Of a DNA stretch of 64,000 nucleotides, positions 51,010 to 63,125 are shown piece by piece. The DNA is taken from contig NC_091022.1 of the NCBI RefSeq assembly GCF_041296385.1, positions 19,549,967 through 19,613,966 on the forward strand. The letters run 5' to 3'. Source of the DNA: Aphelocoma coerulescens. Lineage: Eukaryota > Chordata > Aves > Passeriformes > Corvidae. The translations under genes and the position numbers were made by a program. The notes below the pieces were generated by a model. It was not told where the DNA came from and did no database searches. It worked only from the letters and a program-made list of their open reading frames with translations. The first letter of the stretch is position 1; every line of letters begins with the position of its first letter.

Positions 51010-53835
51010 AAACCTCTGGGTAGCAATCAGCCTGTCTCCCTCACTTGTTAAGAGTGCTGCTCTGATGACTTTTCAGCACAACTACAGGTACTGAGTTTGT
51101 GGGTATTGAAGTCAGCAGGCAGAGGCAGTTGTGATGAATATCATAACGTTTTATTATTGATGTATCAATTTGAAACATGGTGAGAAATGTAGGTGAGGAA
51201 AGTTAAATTAGTGAAAAGCCACTTTTATATTATCTATCTAAGACTGAAATATTTTGTGGGAAGGAGAAAGAGACAATGAAAAAACTGGCCCAAAATGGCA
51301 ATGAAAGTGATTAAGGGCCTGGATTTACTTCTAGACAGGACACAATAAAAGAAAAAGGGAAAAAGTAATAGTTCAGGAAGAAAATGAATGAGAAGATACA
51401 TGGTAGAGGTTTGTGCAAGCTGGTAGTATGACTGATGACTAGATGCACTGTGTGCTCATGTTTGCGCTTTCCAATGTTCAAAGAACATGCTTTAACAATA
51501 AATACAAGTGTAAAAATATGGGCTTTTTCTGCATGGTAGATAATGAGCTCATGATGTATAATTAAATTCGAGAGCTTAATAGTTTTGGGTTTTGGTTTGT
51601 TTGTCTATGCTTCTTAAAAGTTTTGTTAACACCAATTTCTACCTTAACACGGTGGGAGGGATGTGTGTGAGAATTAGAATGGAAATAATAATTATGCCTG
51701 ATCCATTGCAAAACAAGCTGCTTTTCTGACTGAGTAGGGAATAATGTATAACAGGACTGCAAACTAATGTGTTAAGTTAGAAAGTAGACCAATAGATATG
51801 TTAATCTTTTGTTCTACTTTTTTTTAATATTTGGCACCTGTAGTTACCCTTGGTTTTTCCACATTAAGGAACTGGAACAAGAAAAAGCTCCCATCAGCTT
51901 GGTGTCTGAGAAACACTAAACAGTCAGGAGCTGGCCTATGACCAGGACTCCCATTATTTGTGGGCTAACATCTGTAACCTTTGTTTCAGACTTCTTTTCT
52001 GTCTGATGAGTTTTTCAGCCACACTTAGTGGCCTCAGCAACTCATTCTGCGCAGAGAGGGGCACTAAGTTCGGCAGTGCAACGATCTACACTGCATCATC
52101 ATATCATCTTGGTTAGAGACCACTTGCCTGTAACACTGAGTGTTTTGTTTTATTTCAAGGACAGCATGTATGCTGGTCAGGGAATTGGGAAAAAAGGTGA
52201 GGACTTGGTGAAACTGCGCAATCAGATTGAAAAATATTACATCTGCCTAGCACCATGGTGTTGATTGAAAAACTTTAATATCAAAATTCTTTTATATGCA
52301 GTGGCTACATAGAATCTAATTGTTTTTCTTAATATATATATATGTATATGTGTGTGTATATTAATTTTCCACAACAAGAGGCTCAGGGTTCCTGTTTTGC
52401 CTCTTCTATTTCCTTGGAACTTGGCAAAGTAACATGAGACTACTCCATTTGGGAGTAGACATCCTGACCTGATGGATGGACAGACAAGCGAATTCCTTAA
52501 AGCATTTCCCAGGACAAGGCTGCTGAATGCAAGCTAAACTACCTGTCCAGGATACCACATAGGATATGACCAAACACCTGTAGCTCATGGCTCACTCTCT
52601 CTCTGCTAGAGCTGTGTGAATTACTGCTACAAGAGAGATGGGGCAAGGAAGGGCAGGAAGGGCTGCCTTTCCTTCCCACTCTGCTCTACAGTGTACTCAC
52701 TTCTCTAATAATAACAGGAAAGAGACCCTCTCTCCCATTTCCATCCCTTCCTTTTCTGGACCACGGTAGTCCAGCCTCAATTATAGTTTTGTGAAGAGAA
52801 ACCTTGAGCCAGCTTTGTCCTGGAAGATTTATGTTTGTGTTTTTAGACTCCACATTGTCTCTTGATCTTCTGCACTGTTGACCAGAGCTTGGTAATTTGG
52901 AGCAAGAGAAGGAAGACCTGTGCTGTGCTCTCACACTAAAATCTCATTGTATTGTCAGCAGTGTGTCTTTCTTTGCCAGTGCAAGTTTTTTTCTTATGTA
53001 GTAAAGAGACTTCACTGAAAAGGGAAAGTTATTATTCAGTTTATTTAGCTCTTGCTCTTCTGGACTAATTTGGTGCCTGGGTGCACTCTAATAAAGTGTT
53101 GTCACAGTGCCAGGAAAGAAATAATTTGTTTATTGAAAAGTCCGAGGACCAGCATTAAAAATATGGAGTAACTCCTCCATGGTACTCCATTGTCATCTTT
53201 TCCCATCTTTTCTGTACAACACTGAGATAGTGGGGTTTCTTGGTTTTATTCTTGAGTTGGTCATAGTGATGGAATGTCTTCCATCTCTTCCAAGTCAGGC
53301 TGCCCAGGGACTCTTGAACATGTGGATTCAAATCTGGCTTGTTATTACAAATGCAAATTGCATGTATCAAAATACCAACTTTATTATTTTTCATTTTTTA
53401 CATATCTGCCTCTTCACACAACAATGTGCAAACAGGAATTTTCTACTGACATAGTTTGAATCTGAAACCAGTTACTCTGTGCTGTAGTAGAATTTCTCTT
53501 CCTTTTCCACATGTAGCTACATTGTACTGATAGGGTGAAGTGATGGAGAATCAGAACTGTAATTTTTAACCAAGTGATGGACTGGGTTTTTTTGTGAGCG
53601 TGAGCAGGGATCACTCTCACCCTGCTGGTACCTGTACAGATGTTTAATTCTGTCTTTCATCTTTGCTTACCTCTGTGAACCCTCAAACTCATTGATTTAA
53701 ACTTTCCTTGAGTTCCAGTCTGGCCCTTCAGATTCCCCAGTAATTTACACTTTATCCCTGTGTGTAATTTACACTTTTGGTGTAATGTTTGGAGGATTTT
53801 TTGTGCTGTCATCCAGGAATGTCTTCCTGTTCCAA
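51010..53835. other. Non-coding, no gene seen
   Basis: AT-rich DNA with a TA/TG microsatellite at 52331-52360. No gene was recognised. Confidence 0.55.
52331..52360. repeat. (TA)n(TG)n microsatellite
   Basis: Alternating TA words pass into TGTATATGTGTGTGTATA, a compound dinucleotide repeat of about 30 bp. Confidence 0.9.
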
Positions 53836-53864
53836 ACTAGAGATGTACCAAGTACATCTCTAGT
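53836..53864. repeat. 13-bp perfect inverted repeat
   Basis: The arms ACTAGAGATGTAC and GTACATCTCTAGT flank a 3-base spacer. It is perfect and isolated in single-copy-looking DNA. Confidence 0.9.
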
Positions 53865-54908
53865 GAAAAGAACAAATGAAGGAACTCTCCCACAGATAGG
53901 AATTGTTATATGGCTGCCTGTGCTGTCCTTGTCTTTGAGTGCTACTCAGATGTGTTTCTCTTGAAACACAACCCAGGAAGTTGCTCATTTGTTGCAAAAC
54001 TGATAATGTTTTCTGTAGTGATAAAATGATTTAACAGAGGATTTCCTTTTTTATTTTTTCCCTGCTATGGCTACAACTGCATTTGACTTCTAATTTTTGG
54101 TTCCTAGTAGGATGACACAACATGACTAATTTGCACTTTTATGTCATGCAGTGATATGTAAAAACTCTTTTTGGAACAAAAATCTGCTTTCCCAGCAGTC
54201 AGTAGGAACCCAGTTCAAAGTTGAATTAGCATTCTCATGTAGAGACAGCACTTGGTAGCCTGGACAGAATGGAGATTTTAATGGTATATTTAGTGCAAGC
54301 CATGAGGGAATGTTTTAGCAGAGATTATCACTAACTAAATTAAAGACTGAAAATTTAATTTTGCTTCCAAAGAAAGATGATGAGAGTTACATCCTTCCTC
54401 TCTGGCATTGGTGGGGAAAACGATCATAATACAAATTATATTCTGGCATTGGAGGAGTGTCCCCCACAGTATTCCTTTCATTTTGTTGATTAGAGAGAAG
54501 CAATGCATGGAAGTGACAGTTCTACCATCAGGGTATGTTCATGACTAAGATACATTAAATAGATCTTCATGTTAACACCACCTCTTCTGTGATATCACAT
54601 AAAGAGTTCACAAAATGTCTCACATCTCTTAGCTATACACAGAACATCAGAAGGAACCTCATAACAGTAGGATCAGGATTTTTTTACTGCTGCCTGGTTA
54701 CAAAAAAGCATTTTAAAAACCAGCTGTACATGCCGTGCGTGCACGTGTAATGATTTACCATAGATGGCTGTGTGGCATTTATCACCTCCAATACTAATCA
54801 GCCAGAATAGTGAGTGTCATTATACCCATTTCACAGATAATGAATCTGGACTTTGATATAGTACAGTTCATCTTTAGAAGTCAGTGGCTGATCAGTCACA
54901 GGGCAGGT
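53865..54908. other. Non-coding, no gene seen
   Basis: AT-rich DNA with no recognisable gene or repeat. Confidence 0.5.
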
Positions 54909-54937
54909 TTATGGAGAAGCTAGAAGCTTCTCCATAA
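54909..54937. repeat. 13-bp perfect inverted repeat
   Basis: The arms TTATGGAGAAGCT and AGCTTCTCCATAA flank the spacer AGA. It lies about 1.05 kb from the similar-sized palindrome at 53836, but the two are unrelated in sequence. Confidence 0.9.
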
Positions 54938-57900
54938 GCTACACTGCACCCAAAGATAATCCTTCCTTCCAAAATGAGAGCTTTGTAAGTGGCAGTTCTT
55001 AACATGTTATTAAGGTATAATATATTCCAGTCTGTACAAAAAAAAAACCCCAAAACCTTGAGCTGACCAATGGCAGGTCACAAACGAAATTAAAAACTCT
55101 TTTGTTTTTTCCTTCTTGGAAACAACATGGTCTCTGCCTTGACATTGCAATAATGAGCACAATGTAAAGACAGAAACACCAGAGTGTATTTAGAAAGTGA
55201 AACACTGCCTGGTTTACTGTAACTTCTGTGGTTTCAGTAAAAAACCCCAGCACCTGAGATGTATGGGTGTGAGAATTTAAGGCGGGGCGGGGGGCTTATT
55301 CATTTGCTGGGGTTTGTGTCTGTAGAGAAAAGCTGGAAAATCTTAATTGTGAGTGCTGCAAAAATAGAAGAGAACTTTCATTAGTGATTTAAAAAGAAAC
55401 CTTGCAATTAGCTTCATGGCTTCCTATGTACTTGAGTGCTTGAGGGTAGTAAGGGTCTTGAATTTTCCTTTGGAGTTAAATAGCACAAAGAAGACTTTCA
55501 AGTATGGGTTGTATACAAGATACAGTTGCCTGCTCACATTCAGCAAGTACATGCCTAAAAAATCCTGGTGGGATGACAGGGCAGTCATGCCTTCTCCCAT
55601 GTCCTGTGTGACTTACAGCTCCATATACCAACCAAGCAAAATCTTGCAGTGCATTCACTGATCTGTAGGCAGTCAAAGCAAATCACAGTGTGGGTGTCAT
55701 TGAAGAGCCTGGACAAAAGCCCTTGATCAGCTACACTGTTTGTTCTATAGTAATTGCAGTGTCTAAGTATTTTTTCAGGAGTATACACAAATAAAACACT
55801 ACTATAATCCACAGATAACACAGCCGCTGTCACAGCATGGGTATTTAAGCCCCACATTTAAAAAGCATGCAGTTGTTATTTTAGCCCTTTAAAAACAAAA
55901 ACAACAAAACAACTCATTATCACATTGGTAAATCTGGTTTCATTAAATTTAAGAATCAAAGCACACAGAACAGAATCAGAAATGCAGAAATATCAATCAT
56001 GGAAATGTGTGTGACCAAATATAGAATCTGGACTCAACAGCTGTTTTAAAAGGCACATGAAGGGAATGGCACTGCTATTGCATATGTGCCTGGCTGCCCA
56101 TCAGACATATCTGACAATTACACTCAGTGAAGACAGAGCACAAAAGAGAACTGGGAGTAAAAGAAGTCATATTGCTGGGGAAGAGGCCAATGAAAGGAAA
56201 AGGTTTGCTGTGCTGCTTCCTCCTCTTCCTCCCCAGACCACTCTGGGGAGTAAAGATAAAGAAGATGGTTTGTAATCATGAGGGATGGACAGTCAGAGGG
56301 TTTTGGGGTGGAGTGTTTCTTCTTTTTTTTTTGGTGATTAAAAGACAGTGAGAATACAGAAAGTCATGTATTGTCAGTGAGTCAAAGTAGATTACAAAGG
56401 ACAGAGAACACAAAAGAAAAATGGAACTAAAAAAGATGTTGGTTGCTTTTTTTTTTCCCCCTCTAAAAAGCTTAAGAGGGAGAAGAAAAGTTCCTTTATC
56501 TAAAAGGAATATAAATGAAGACATTTGCAGTTTCTGGGTCAGCACAAAGGCTGCTCAGCTGATACAGCCTCCCTTGCCAGAGATCAAATTTGGGATTGAC
56601 CTCGAGAATTTTCCTCCCTTGACCTTCCAGTCAGAGGTATTGCAACCTGGAAAGAGGGGTTTTGCACTGTGCAATCCCACACAACTTGTATGGGAATCTC
56701 ACAGATTTTGAGATGAAGTGTAAGCCTTTTAATGAGATTGTTTGCTTTGCCATTTGAAGACAGCCTGTACATAGCTGCTGACTGATAGTATTGATTTTAA
56801 AAACTGAGTACATGTACAATTCTTTGGATTCTTGAGTAACTGCAGCAAAAACAAAGTAGGAAAGGGCTCATAGCTTCATTCCTCTGAATCTCTAGGGTTT
56901 TTTATGACTGATTTTGGTCAAATTGGTTGATTGGGATAGCACAGATTGCTCTGCCAACAGCCTCCTCCAAGCATGCAAACCTCCTCAATAATCCTCAGTG
57001 GAGCTGTATAGCAGAGGAAAGATGTGATTTATCCTATACTGAGGATCCTGCACTGCCAGGCAGTTGTGACCTTCCATTCTGCTATTTCCAACTTTGGTTG
57101 GTCAGCAGATTAAAAGGCTAAATTTGGGCCATGTGAAAGTCAGGAAAACAAGCTACCCTCCTTGATTTTCAACTGAGTGCTAAAATACTAAAATACATAA
57201 ATACCTGGTGAAATAAAAGAGTATGTTGTGAGTAAAATAGAGCTCTACTAATATATACACTTCTGGGAAACTTCATCTTTGTAACTATTTTTCCAGTTCT
57301 TCAGAGTCTGACACTGTAACAGTGGTGGAGTGAAATAATTATAACACCTGCTGGGACTGGAAAGCTAGTTTTAATAGACTATTTCTTCTAGCTTGCTAGG
57401 TTTGAGATGGACTACATCTTTCCCCAGATCAGAATGAAACACTAACCTCTGCTTTATGGAGAGGTCTGTGAAAATAAAACAAAATACGTACAATCCCCAT
57501 CACTTCAGTAAATTCTTATATAAAGCACCAAGTGACCCAAAAAAGTCAGTGAGGAAATTATTTTTTATATTGACTGCAAAGGCCAAACAGAGTCTAGGTG
57601 TGTGGTTAATACCACCCACTGTGCTGAGCATCAACTGTTTTGTCTTAGGATACAGTTTGTCCTCAATATCAGACTTTAGACTTTTTTCACACTTGTTTCT
57701 TGCCTGGCTCCTAACTGAAGGGTATCACTTCATTTAGCATTTGAAAATAGTCTGTTCTAAGTTGCTCGATCTTCTCATCCAGATTCACTGCTAGAAAAGA
57801 ATATTTTGACAACTCCTGAGTTTTGTTCTACCCCATTAACAGGAAATAAATATTTCAGGCTTTCTTTTGCTGTTTTGGGTACTATATTTCACAGCTAAAT

Positions 57901-59937
57901 TACTTCAGCATAAGTGTTGAGCTAGATTATGTCGGGTATCTCTATTTGCTTGGCTGGTAGGGACTTTTTTCACCTCCAAATGTCAGAGTATTGTTGGCTG
58001 GCAGAGTGTCTTTGCTTGCTACCGTTACAAACCAGTCAATGAGACCTACCAGGCTATGGCAAGGAGCACTCCACTAGGTGTACATCCTGAGCCCCTGCAC
58101 CACTGGGCATCTATAAAAAGTAGAGATCTCCATCTAAAACAGTTGCTTTGTGGGGTATGTTTTGTTTTTGGTAGGGTTTTTGTTTGTTTGTTTGTGTCTT
58201 TTTTCCCCACAAAACAGTCATTTACTACCATTAGAGTTGCTGTCAGTGAAGTTTTTCTAGTTGCTTTCTGTTCAGGCTTTAGAGTTTTTATTAGTATAGG
58301 GTTAACACTGCAAGGATAATTGGGCTTGGTTAGCCAAGCTTTAATGGCCTCTCATATGGGAACATAAGGAGCAAAAAGTACAAGCAGAGCAGTGCTGAAT
58401 GTTGGTACTGCTAGGAAAACGTGTTGTGTACATGTGCCTCACAGACTCACAGAATAGGAGACACATGGAGTAGATCATCTTGAAGAATCAGAGCTTTTTT
58501 AGGATAAGTAATTGCTTCATGTTAAGCTGCATCCAGATGCACAGCCCACAGTGCTGGCCAGGAGTTCACTCTTTTACCAGAGCCTGGTGAGAAGAATGAG
58601 ATATTTGCAGTACAAATGTTGCCACATTTAGCCGCATTTTTCTCACTTGAAACAAGATTGCTCTAATCTGTTTTGCATGTGACTCCAGCCTGAGATTATT
58701 TAGAAATAGAAACTAATACAGAATGTCACAACTCGGTCTGTCATTCTGCAGTGAGATCACTTTACACTGGTGCTCGGGTCCTGCTGTCATTCCCAGTAAC
58801 TATTTTAGTAAAGTTGTTGGTCTTAAATTCCCTGCTCAGGGAATCAGGAAGATTAAGGTGTTGCTATTAGGAGCAGTGGGTGTGGTAGCTCAGATGTACT
58901 GCCCACGAAAGCGCTGCGGTTCTGGAGATCAGCCCCTTTCTCTGGGAGAAGGAAAGGGAAGAAGCTCTGACACTGTTGTCATAAATGTACTTACTGTACA
59001 GTTTATTCCTATTACTTCCTATGAGGCATGGAGTCTTTCTGTTTTGCACTTAACAGTGTGGTTGTTACCTATATATTATCAGCAATGACAGGGAAATTGC
59101 TTGTACCTTCTTATTGAGTCATCTTTGCCTTGAGTGTGCTCTGTTGCTCTGCCTTAGTATGTGGGAGTTCCAGGATGTGAGCTGCATTTAGCTAGCTCTT
59201 TTCCCCAAACTACAAAATCTGGACAACTTTAACATAAACACAGCCCTGTGGTTAAAAAAAAAAAAGTGCAGGTTTTACAAAGAATAAAAATTACATAGCA
59301 GTGGGGAAAGAATTATGTACATTGCTCTAAAACACTCCAAGAAAGTGTTCATTTTTCCCCTCTTCTGAAATTTGAAGCAAATGGCAGTCTGTCAGAGGAC
59401 ACAGGTGGCAGATGTTGGCTCTGCTCAAAGGTGAAAGAAATCTTTCAATCTAATGTGTGGGTATACTGCCTTACAGAGGAAGAATTTATCTTCACAGCAC
59501 ATTATAAGTAGCACTCAACTGAGATTAGGCAATTTTCTTGAAACCATTATAATGTCTTACAAAAAACCCCAAGTCCCTTACACTTCTGGTAAGTGTAATG
59601 ACGTGCCTATCTGTATGACGACCAAAACATGTAAGGATGAAGCAAAAATTTCTCTCCAGGTCTCCTGGGCACTGCAGACACACAAAGTGGGTCTTCTTTC
59701 AAAGCTCCATAAGGTTGACAGGAAATGGGATAGGAGTCAAAAGTACAATTCTGATTATTTCACTACTGACTGTGGAACGGACAGTTTATCTTGACAAATG
59801 TATTTGTTTATGAAAACCTGCAGCTTTACTGATATTTCCTTTTCCATGATGGGATCAACGCATCTTGTCCTCATGATGCAGAATTAGGTAATATTTACTT
59901 GCCATTCACCTAAAACAGTGTTTTGACGTAAATTACA
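54938..59937. other. Non-coding, no gene seen
   Basis: About 5 kb of AT-rich DNA. It has a GGCGGGGCGGGGGGC patch at 55281-55295 and a (GTTT)n run at 58178-58194. The open frames at 58723-59088 and 59453-59794 on the plus strand are the longest, but show no domain, codon pattern or splice context that would support a gene. Confidence 0.55.
58178..58194 (+). repeat. (GTTT)n microsatellite
   Basis: About four TTTG words occur in tandem. Confidence 0.85.
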
Positions 59938-60113
59938 TTTAATGTTAATTGAATTATAAAATTTGAGCTTATTGTATTGAACACTTGTGATCTGTGCTAT
60001 ATATCCTGTTTGTACAGAATTAAGATGTTATTAAATACTTAGTCACCTTTGATGTACTCATTATCAATTATATCCTTAATTATTATCTTCTGTCAAGATG
60101 GGTTTTATGAATA
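59938..60113 (+). repeat. Duplicated AT-rich element, copy 1
   Basis: This stretch aligns with 61271-61454 in the same orientation. Shared blocks in the same order include AAT-ATTGAATTAT, CAGAATTAA, TATTAAAT, GGTCAC/AGTCAC, TATCAATTAT, TTATTATCT-CTGTCAAGAT and GTTTTATGAAT. Identity is highest in the last 60 bp. The copies differ by substitutions and small indels, so the duplication is old. It encodes nothing. It may be an ancient duplicated regulatory element or a relic of an unrecognised repeat family. Confidence 0.75.
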
Positions 60114-61270
60114 AGGTAGAGTTCAGAGGTTATATTTCTGTGTTGTTTATTTAAACTTGCATATATTCAGTAGTGTTTGGAAACTTGGTATCTGATTGTG
60201 TATTTATTCCAAAACAATTTATTCAAACAGATTCAGGGAAGAAGTAGTGGTTAGTTTAATAATAAAAAGTGGAGGTTTTTTAAAAATCCCGCAATTGAAA
60301 ATAAACAATTTCAAAGCATTTGCTATGAAAATGGTGAATATATATGAGACATCATATGTACAGCTCAAGAGATATTGTCACATTTATGAATCTGAGGGAA
60401 AAATAAGGAATAGATTCAGATCAAAAGGAAGAGGCAGGAGCCCAGGTTTTGACTTCCATATTTTCAAAAGATATGCAACTGGCAATGTTTGTGCATGCTG
60501 TCTGATCATTTATGCTAGTAAAGGAGAGACTGGCAAGATCAAAAGCTGAAGAGAAAAGTCCACCTAAGCTCTGTTAAGTCTGAGAGCTAGGCTTCACAGA
60601 GGAGTGAAAGATAAGCAGTTTCAACTTTCAGTCTTTATCTGAGGAAACTCCTCAGGAAACTCAGATGATCCTTCAGTCTGAAATTGTCCCTTTTAAAATG
60701 AAAATTAAATCCTTACTGAAATTTGACCATAATGAAATTAAGAGATTGCTCCTGTCCACTGCCTTATGCTGGTCTAATCAAAGAAAACTGGGAGATCATT
60801 TAATTCATTTTACTGTGAGGCAAAATGTGTTGGTTTGAATATGACCCCATGGCAAAGGCTCAGCAGAGAGAGCGGTGAGCTGCTGCACAGCTACAAACTA
60901 ATGCCACTTGTCCGTCACGCGTCCTTTGCCAGGGGCTGGTGTTCATACCAAGGCACTGTCTCTGTTGTGAGTAAGTGAAGCAACTTCCTTCCCCTGGGAG
61001 TATTCATCCCTGTGCAGTGAATTTGGCCCATTTTTTTTATGCTGAGGAAGCATCTGTAGTTATATATTAAAAAAATCCCCCACTGACACAACTGTAAAAC
61101 ACCTTGGTTCACAACTTCTTTTTAGCTGTGGCAAAATGTTAGTTTGGAAGCCATTGCATGGTATTGTCAACACAGACAATCCATGCATAGGAAGAGTACT
61201 GACATTATTAAATGATTCACTAAAACTCTTGACATTGTAAGGCGAGGCAATATTATTGTTTCAATGTGTG
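60114..61270. other. Non-coding spacer between the duplicated copies
   Basis: No gene was recognised. The plus-strand open frame at 60196-60549 has 117 codons but no domain and no supporting context. A stretch at 60829-60960 starts TGTGTTGGTTTGAATATG, which recalls an LTR end, but it could not be followed further. Confidence 0.5.
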
Positions 61271-61454
61271 CTTAATGATAATTGAATTATTAATCTTGAA
61301 CTTACCATACTGAACATTTAATATCATCTTGTTTCTCCAGAATTAAAGCAAGTGAAAAAGAGAGAAACTATTAAATGGTTGGTCACTTTCCATAAGTAAT
61401 ATTATCAATTATGTTCAAAAATTATTATTATCTGTCAAGATCAGTTTTATGAAT
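61271..61454 (+). repeat. Duplicated AT-rich element, copy 2
   Basis: This is the second copy of the element at 59938-60113, offset about 1.33 kb. It begins CTTAATGATAATTGAATTAT and ends AAGATCAGTTTTATGAAT. An A-rich segment near the middle (AAGTGAAAAAGAGAGAAAC) is not shared with copy 1. Confidence 0.75.
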
Positions 61455-62265
61455 ATGGAGCATTCATAGTGTTAATATGCATATTAAAATATATGAAAAA
61501 TTACAATGCATGAACAGTAGCTGATTTTCAATATTTACAATTCAAATATTTCCATAGCTATGTAGTTCAAAAAGTTAACTGTCAGAAGGAAACTAGTGTT
61601 TTGAAACAAGTCGGCCTTAGAATCTACAGCTAGCAGGGTTTTTAAATGGCCAGATGGACTCCTCTAGTATGCTCAAATTAAAACATTTAATTCTTGTGGA
61701 GACATGATTTCTTCTGCCAGATTACATTAGCAGGGCCCAACTAATATGGTGATGATCTGTTTAAATGATCGGTTGCAATGCAGCAACCCCGTTATTCCCT
61801 AAATTGTTTCTGTTCACTGTAGAACAAATTCTGTAGAATTCAACTGACCTTGACCATACAAAACCAAAATACTCCTTATCTGGAAAAACACAATGTAAGT
61901 GCATTAATGAAATGGATGAGTGAACAGGATTTTACAAAATGACCCTGCTAATTTAGTATCCCCCTAACCTGAACCATATTTTACTTCTCTACCAATGTAT
62001 CCCAATACATTTTTTTGAAATAGTATTTGTAAACATTTTTAATAAAAACATAGAAGAACTTTCTCAATGGTAGTTTGACTGCATTCAGTGCAAGTGTTTT
62101 TTAGCAGCAGCCTGTTAAGCAAGTGTATAACCAATTCACATTGCTGTTTTCCTCCAGCACTCTTAGAACATAGACATCTGGAGCAAATAATTGTGGCCTT
62201 CTCTCTAGTCCTATGAATAATTGCTTACTCAATAAATTTTCATCTTTTGAGGAATTTTTCCTTTC
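61455..62265. other. Non-coding, no gene seen
   Basis: AT-rich DNA leading into the LTR fragment. No gene was recognised. Confidence 0.5.
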
Positions 62266-63125
62266 TGTGTTCTACCTCCTCCCCCCCCAGCGGCACAGGG
62301 AAACAGGGAATGGGGGTCATGGTCAGTTCATCCCAGGTTGTTTTTGCTGCTCCTCAGGGAGGAGTCCTTCCCCTTGTCCAGCATGGGGTCCCTCCCATGG
62401 GGAGACAGCTCTCCACGAACTTCTCCTGAGTGAGTCCATCCCACACCATCAGTTCTCCACAAACTGCTGCCACATGGGTCACTCCCCCATGGGGTGCAGT
62501 ACTTCAGGCACAGCCTGCCCTAATGTGGGTTCCCAACAGGGACATAAATCCTACCAGGAAACCTCCTCCCGTGTGGAGTCCTCTCTCCATGGGTCCTCAA
62601 GTCCCTGCCAGGACCCTGCTCCAGCACAGGTTTCCCATGGGTTCACAGCACTCTCTCAGGCATCCACCCACTCCAGTGGGGGGTCTTCCATGGACTGCAG
62701 GGGGATCTCTGCATCCCTGTTGTCCTCCATGGGCTGCGGCGGCACAGCTGCCTCACCATAGGCTGCACCATGGGCTGCAGAGCAATCTCCAATGCCTGGA
62801 GAAATTTCTGCCCCTCCTTCTCCACTGACCTTGGTATCTGCAGAGCTGTTTCTCTCACATATTCTCACCCTGCTCTTCTCTGGTCACAATTATATCTGCT
62901 AAATGGCTTTTTATATATTTCCTTCTCAAATATGTTGTCACAGAGGTGTTGCTACCATTTCAGATTGGCTTGGCCTTGGCCTTGCTGGGTCTGTCCTGGA
63001 GCTGCCTGGCGTTGGCTCTGCTGGATATCAGGGAAGCTTCTGGCAGCTTCTCTCAGAAGCCACCCCTGTAGTCCCCACTGCTACCAAAATCTGTCCATGC
63101 AAACCCAACCCATACCTCTATAACA
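62266..63125 (-). mobile_element. LTR fragment of an avian endogenous retrovirus
   Basis: The minus strand begins TGTTATAGAGGTATGGGTTG. It has a CCAAT word at 62963-62967 and a TATATAAAAAG box at 62908-62920. The remainder is an array of diverged units of about 40-50 bp, each with words like CCATGGG and GGAGCAGG or GGACTC, and it ends CCGCTGGGGGGGGAGGAGG. From memory this matches a common avian LTR layout, probably of the ERVL type. The 3' end is lost, since the usual polyadenylation and terminal part is not seen left of 62266. The 182-codon open frame at 62213-62761 comes from the internal units and is not a gene. Confidence 0.82.
62908..62967 (-). promoter_or_regulatory. LTR core promoter: CCAAT and TATA
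   Basis: On the minus strand an AGCCAAT word is followed about 45 bases later by ATATATAAAAAG, inside the LTR U3. It would point leftwards. It is the counterpart of the boxes at 44397-44443 in the THYN1 composite. Confidence 0.55.

Noticed and set aside
58440..58570. Possible CR1 LINE 3' fragment (TCACAGAATAGGAG...)
   Set aside because: Only a dozen or so bases resemble CR1. The rest does not follow the CR1 order, and the 8-bp terminal repeat is absent.
58723..59794. Two plus-strand open frames of 113 and 121 codons
   Set aside because: No domain, no splice context and composition like the surrounding non-coding DNA.
60829..60960. Possible LTR start (TGTGTTGGTTTGAATATG)
   Set aside because: Nothing after the first 20 bases resembles an LTR, and no end or target duplication was found.
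62213..62828. Plus-strand frames of 132 and 182 codons
   Set aside because: They run antisense through the repeated units of an LTR. The proline- and serine-rich translation comes from CCATGGG-type repeats.
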